Part shown: piece by piece, positions 32,070 to 33,599 of the stretch
How positions within the stretch are numbered: the stretch's first letter is position 1
Layout of the letters: the number at the start of each line of letters is the position of its first letter
Source of the DNA: Bacteroidaceae bacterium
GTDB taxonomy: Bacteria; Bacteroidota; Bacteroidia; Bacteroidales; Bacteroidaceae
Length of the DNA stretch: 33,599 bases
NCBI GenBank assembly: GCA_017525235.1
Contig: JAFXTC010000034.1
Coordinates: 1 to 33,599 of the forward strand
Reading direction: 5' to 3'
Notes under the pieces: model-generated
What the model was told of the DNA's origin: nothing
Databases searched by the model: none
Seen by the model: the letters and a program-made list of their open reading frames with translations, nothing else
Program-made: the position numbers and the translations under genes

Positions 32070-33599
32070 ATGAAAAATGAATTACTTCTGATGCTCCTGT
32101 TTGTTCTAATCGGCATAGCAGGAGGTAATGTGACAGTAGTGGCCCAACCTCTTGAGCCAACTGGCCCGGGTGACATTCTTCCTCTTGCTGAGGTAGAGAC
32201 TGTAGATATTGCTACTGTTGATGATTTGAATGCTTTTGCCCAATTAGTTGCAGGTGGCAACGAAGTGAATGGTGTGCTGACAGCCGATATTAACCTTTGT
32301 GACAGTGATTATCCCAATCTGATGATTGGTACAGAAAGCAATCCGTTTAGAGGTACATTCGATGGTCAGGAACATACCGTTACCTACAGTTATGATTTAA
32401 ATGAGAATTACTGTGGTCTCTTCCGCTATATTGACGGAGCAAAGATTTGTAATCTGCGTGTAGAAGGTGATGTTGTGACAAGAGGCATCCATTTTGGTGC
32501 CCTTATTGGCTATGGTAAGGGAATGATGCTTGTTGAGAATGTTGTTACAAACGTCAGTATTACGGGTGAGCATAACGGCGTGACTGGTAACGGTGGTATG
32601 ATAGGTGCGCTTTATGGCAACATCATTTTCAATAATTGTGCCACGCTGGGAGAAATGGGTTATCCTGGCAGTTCCATGTATTGCGGTTTTGTGGCATTTG
32701 CTACCAGTGGCGTAGTCTCCACGCTGAACAATTGCTATACCACTTGTGTTCTTACGGAAGGTACGGGAACCGGCTATTGCTACACTTTCTGTAGAGGAAC
32801 TTGTCAACTTAACAATTGTTACTATCTTAATGCGATAGGAGAAGTACAGGGAACATCCATTACAGAAGAACAGATAGAAAACGGTGCTCTCTGCTATAAG
32901 TTGAATGGTGACCAAAGTAATATCTTTTGGACTCAGACCATTGGCACAGACGAACATCCGCAGCTTGGTACAGGAAGTAAGCGGGTATATGCATCGGGCG
33001 TTGTACGTTGTGACGGTGCCGAGTTAGAAAATTCACCTCTTACATATAGTAATACAGAGAGCTATCCAGCAAAGCCTGACCATGAATTTGGCAGCGATGG
33101 TATCTGTGTCATTTGTGGCACAGCAGACCCCGATGCTGTAAAAAAGAATGCGGAAGGTTACTATTTGATTGGCAATGCAAAACAATTAAATTGGCTAAAC
33201 CTGAAGATTATGGAAGGTGCAACCAATATGAATGTGCTTTTGACAGATGATATTGATTTAAGTGAAAGCGATTATTCCGATCTGATGATAGGTACGGAGA
33301 GCAGGCCGTTCTGTGATATCTTTGATGGTGGTAATCATACCATTACTTATAATTATGGATATGTCACAGAAAAATGGCGTGGCCTCTTCGCCTTTGTTAA
33401 GGACGCCACTATTCGCAATCTTCGCGTTGAAGGTAGTGCATACGTAACTCAGATTCATTACGGAGCTCTTATGGGACGTGCTGATGGTACTGTGCTAGTG
33501 GAAAACGTTATAACAAATGTTGATATTACTGGTGCAATAAATGGTGTGACTGGTGATGCAGGAATGATTGGAGCTAACTACGCGAACCTCACCTTCAAC
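32070..33599 (+). CDS. Secreted modular surface protein with GLUG-like repeats, 3' end outside the window
   Basis: The frame from ATG 32070 is open for all 510 codons to the window edge. Residues 1-27 are a signal peptide (MKNELLLMLLFVLIGIAG, cleavage near VVAQ). Two homologous modules follow, offset by 321 residues: each has an ADINL/DDIDL start, LMIGTES-x-PF, a FDG-HT-TY block, GLF, an IxNLRVEG strand, FGAL/YGAL and VENV-TNV-IT, the beta-helix style of GLUG/pectate-lyase-like adhesins. Between them lies HEFGSDGICVICGTADPDA (about 336-354), a CxxC element common between modules of Prevotella surface proteins. Function is probably adhesion or surface display. The C-terminal sorting signal, if any, is not visible. 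Confidence 0.88.
   Translation, partial: MKNELLLMLLFVLIGIAGGNVTVVAQPLEPTGPGDILPLAEVETVDIATVDDLNAFAQLVAGGNEVNGVLTADINLCDSDYPNLMIGTESNPFRGTFDGQEHTVTYSYDLNENYCGLFRYIDGAKICNLRVEGDVVTRGIHFGALIGYGKGMMLVENVVTNVSITGEHNGVTGNGGMIGALYGNIIFNNCATLGEMGYPGSSMYCGFVAFATSGVVSTLNNCYTTCVLTEGTGTGYCYTFCRGTCQLNNCYYLNAIGEVQGTSITEEQIENGALCYKLNGDQSNIFWTQTIGTDEHPQLGTGSKRVYASGVVRCDGAELENSPLTYSNTESYPAKPDHEFGSDGICVICGTADPDAVKKNAEGYYLIGNAKQLNWLNLKIMEGATNMNVLLTDDIDLSESDYSDLMIGTESRPFCDIFDGGNHTITYNYGYVTEKWRGLFAFVKDATIRNLRVEGSAYVTQIHYGALMGRADGTVLVENVITNVDITGAINGVTGDAGMIGANYANLTFN

Noticed and set aside
32397-32957. 186-codon minus-strand open frame near the right end
   Set aside because: Antisense to the GLUG-like gene, which has a promoter, signal peptide and repeated modules in the plus frame.

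Overview
The window looks like a chromosomal segment of a Bacteroidales bacterium, most likely Prevotella or a close relative. The evidence is a fused MurF-alanine racemase, a GSCFA protein, a SusB-type GH97 glycosidase, a CotH/lamin-tail protein with a type IX-like C-terminal tail, a TonB-dependent receptor, a sodium-pumping decarboxylase operon, and many promoters of the Bacteroidetes form TTTG-N19-21-TAnnTTTG with almost no Shine-Dalgarno sequences. I found no tRNA, rRNA, CRISPR array, transposase or integrase.

Layout. 1-1.84 kb: cysQ and a convergent TIM-barrel epimerase share a terminator. 1.9-4.36 kb: a compact three-gene plus-strand unit with its own promoter encodes a TIR-like (MTH538/ThsB-type) protein, a small ABC/SMC-type ATPase and a DUF4435 TOPRIM-like protein. 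The ATPase plus DUF4435 pair recalls the anti-phage system PARIS (AriA/AriB), and the TIR-like partner makes this the best candidate here for an undescribed defence system. Its last gene runs 58 bp into the 3' end of trkA. 4.3-7.6 kb: dxs-trkA operon on the minus strand. 7.67-11.0 kb: GSCFA gene and murF-alr. 11.06-17.7 kb: a FAS1 lipoprotein and a very large CotH protein on the minus strand. 17.8-20.4 kb: GH97 glycosidase, an array of 21-bp dyad repeats, and a tiny membrane HExxH protein.

20.5-28.6 kb is a minus-strand block read in the order amidase, mlaD, dnaA, nitroreductase fusion, oadG, oadA, oadB. The gene after dnaA joins a complete nitroreductase to what I recognise as the C-terminal domain of the Bacteroidales class II ribonucleotide reductase. 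A long hairpin separates it from the oad operon. The dnaA upstream region is rich in inverted repeats but has no evident DnaA boxes. 28.7-31.8 kb: asnA followed by a TonB-dependent receptor, separated by heptamer repeats and a hairpin at the receptor start codon. 32.07 kb to the end: the 5' part of a secreted, modular GLUG-like surface protein that runs off the window.

Functionally the segment mixes housekeeping (cell wall, isoprenoid, potassium uptake, replication initiation, asparagine synthesis, sodium bioenergetics) with envelope and glycan genes and one likely accessory defence cassette. All assignments come from reading sequence and remembered family motifs; no database search was run.
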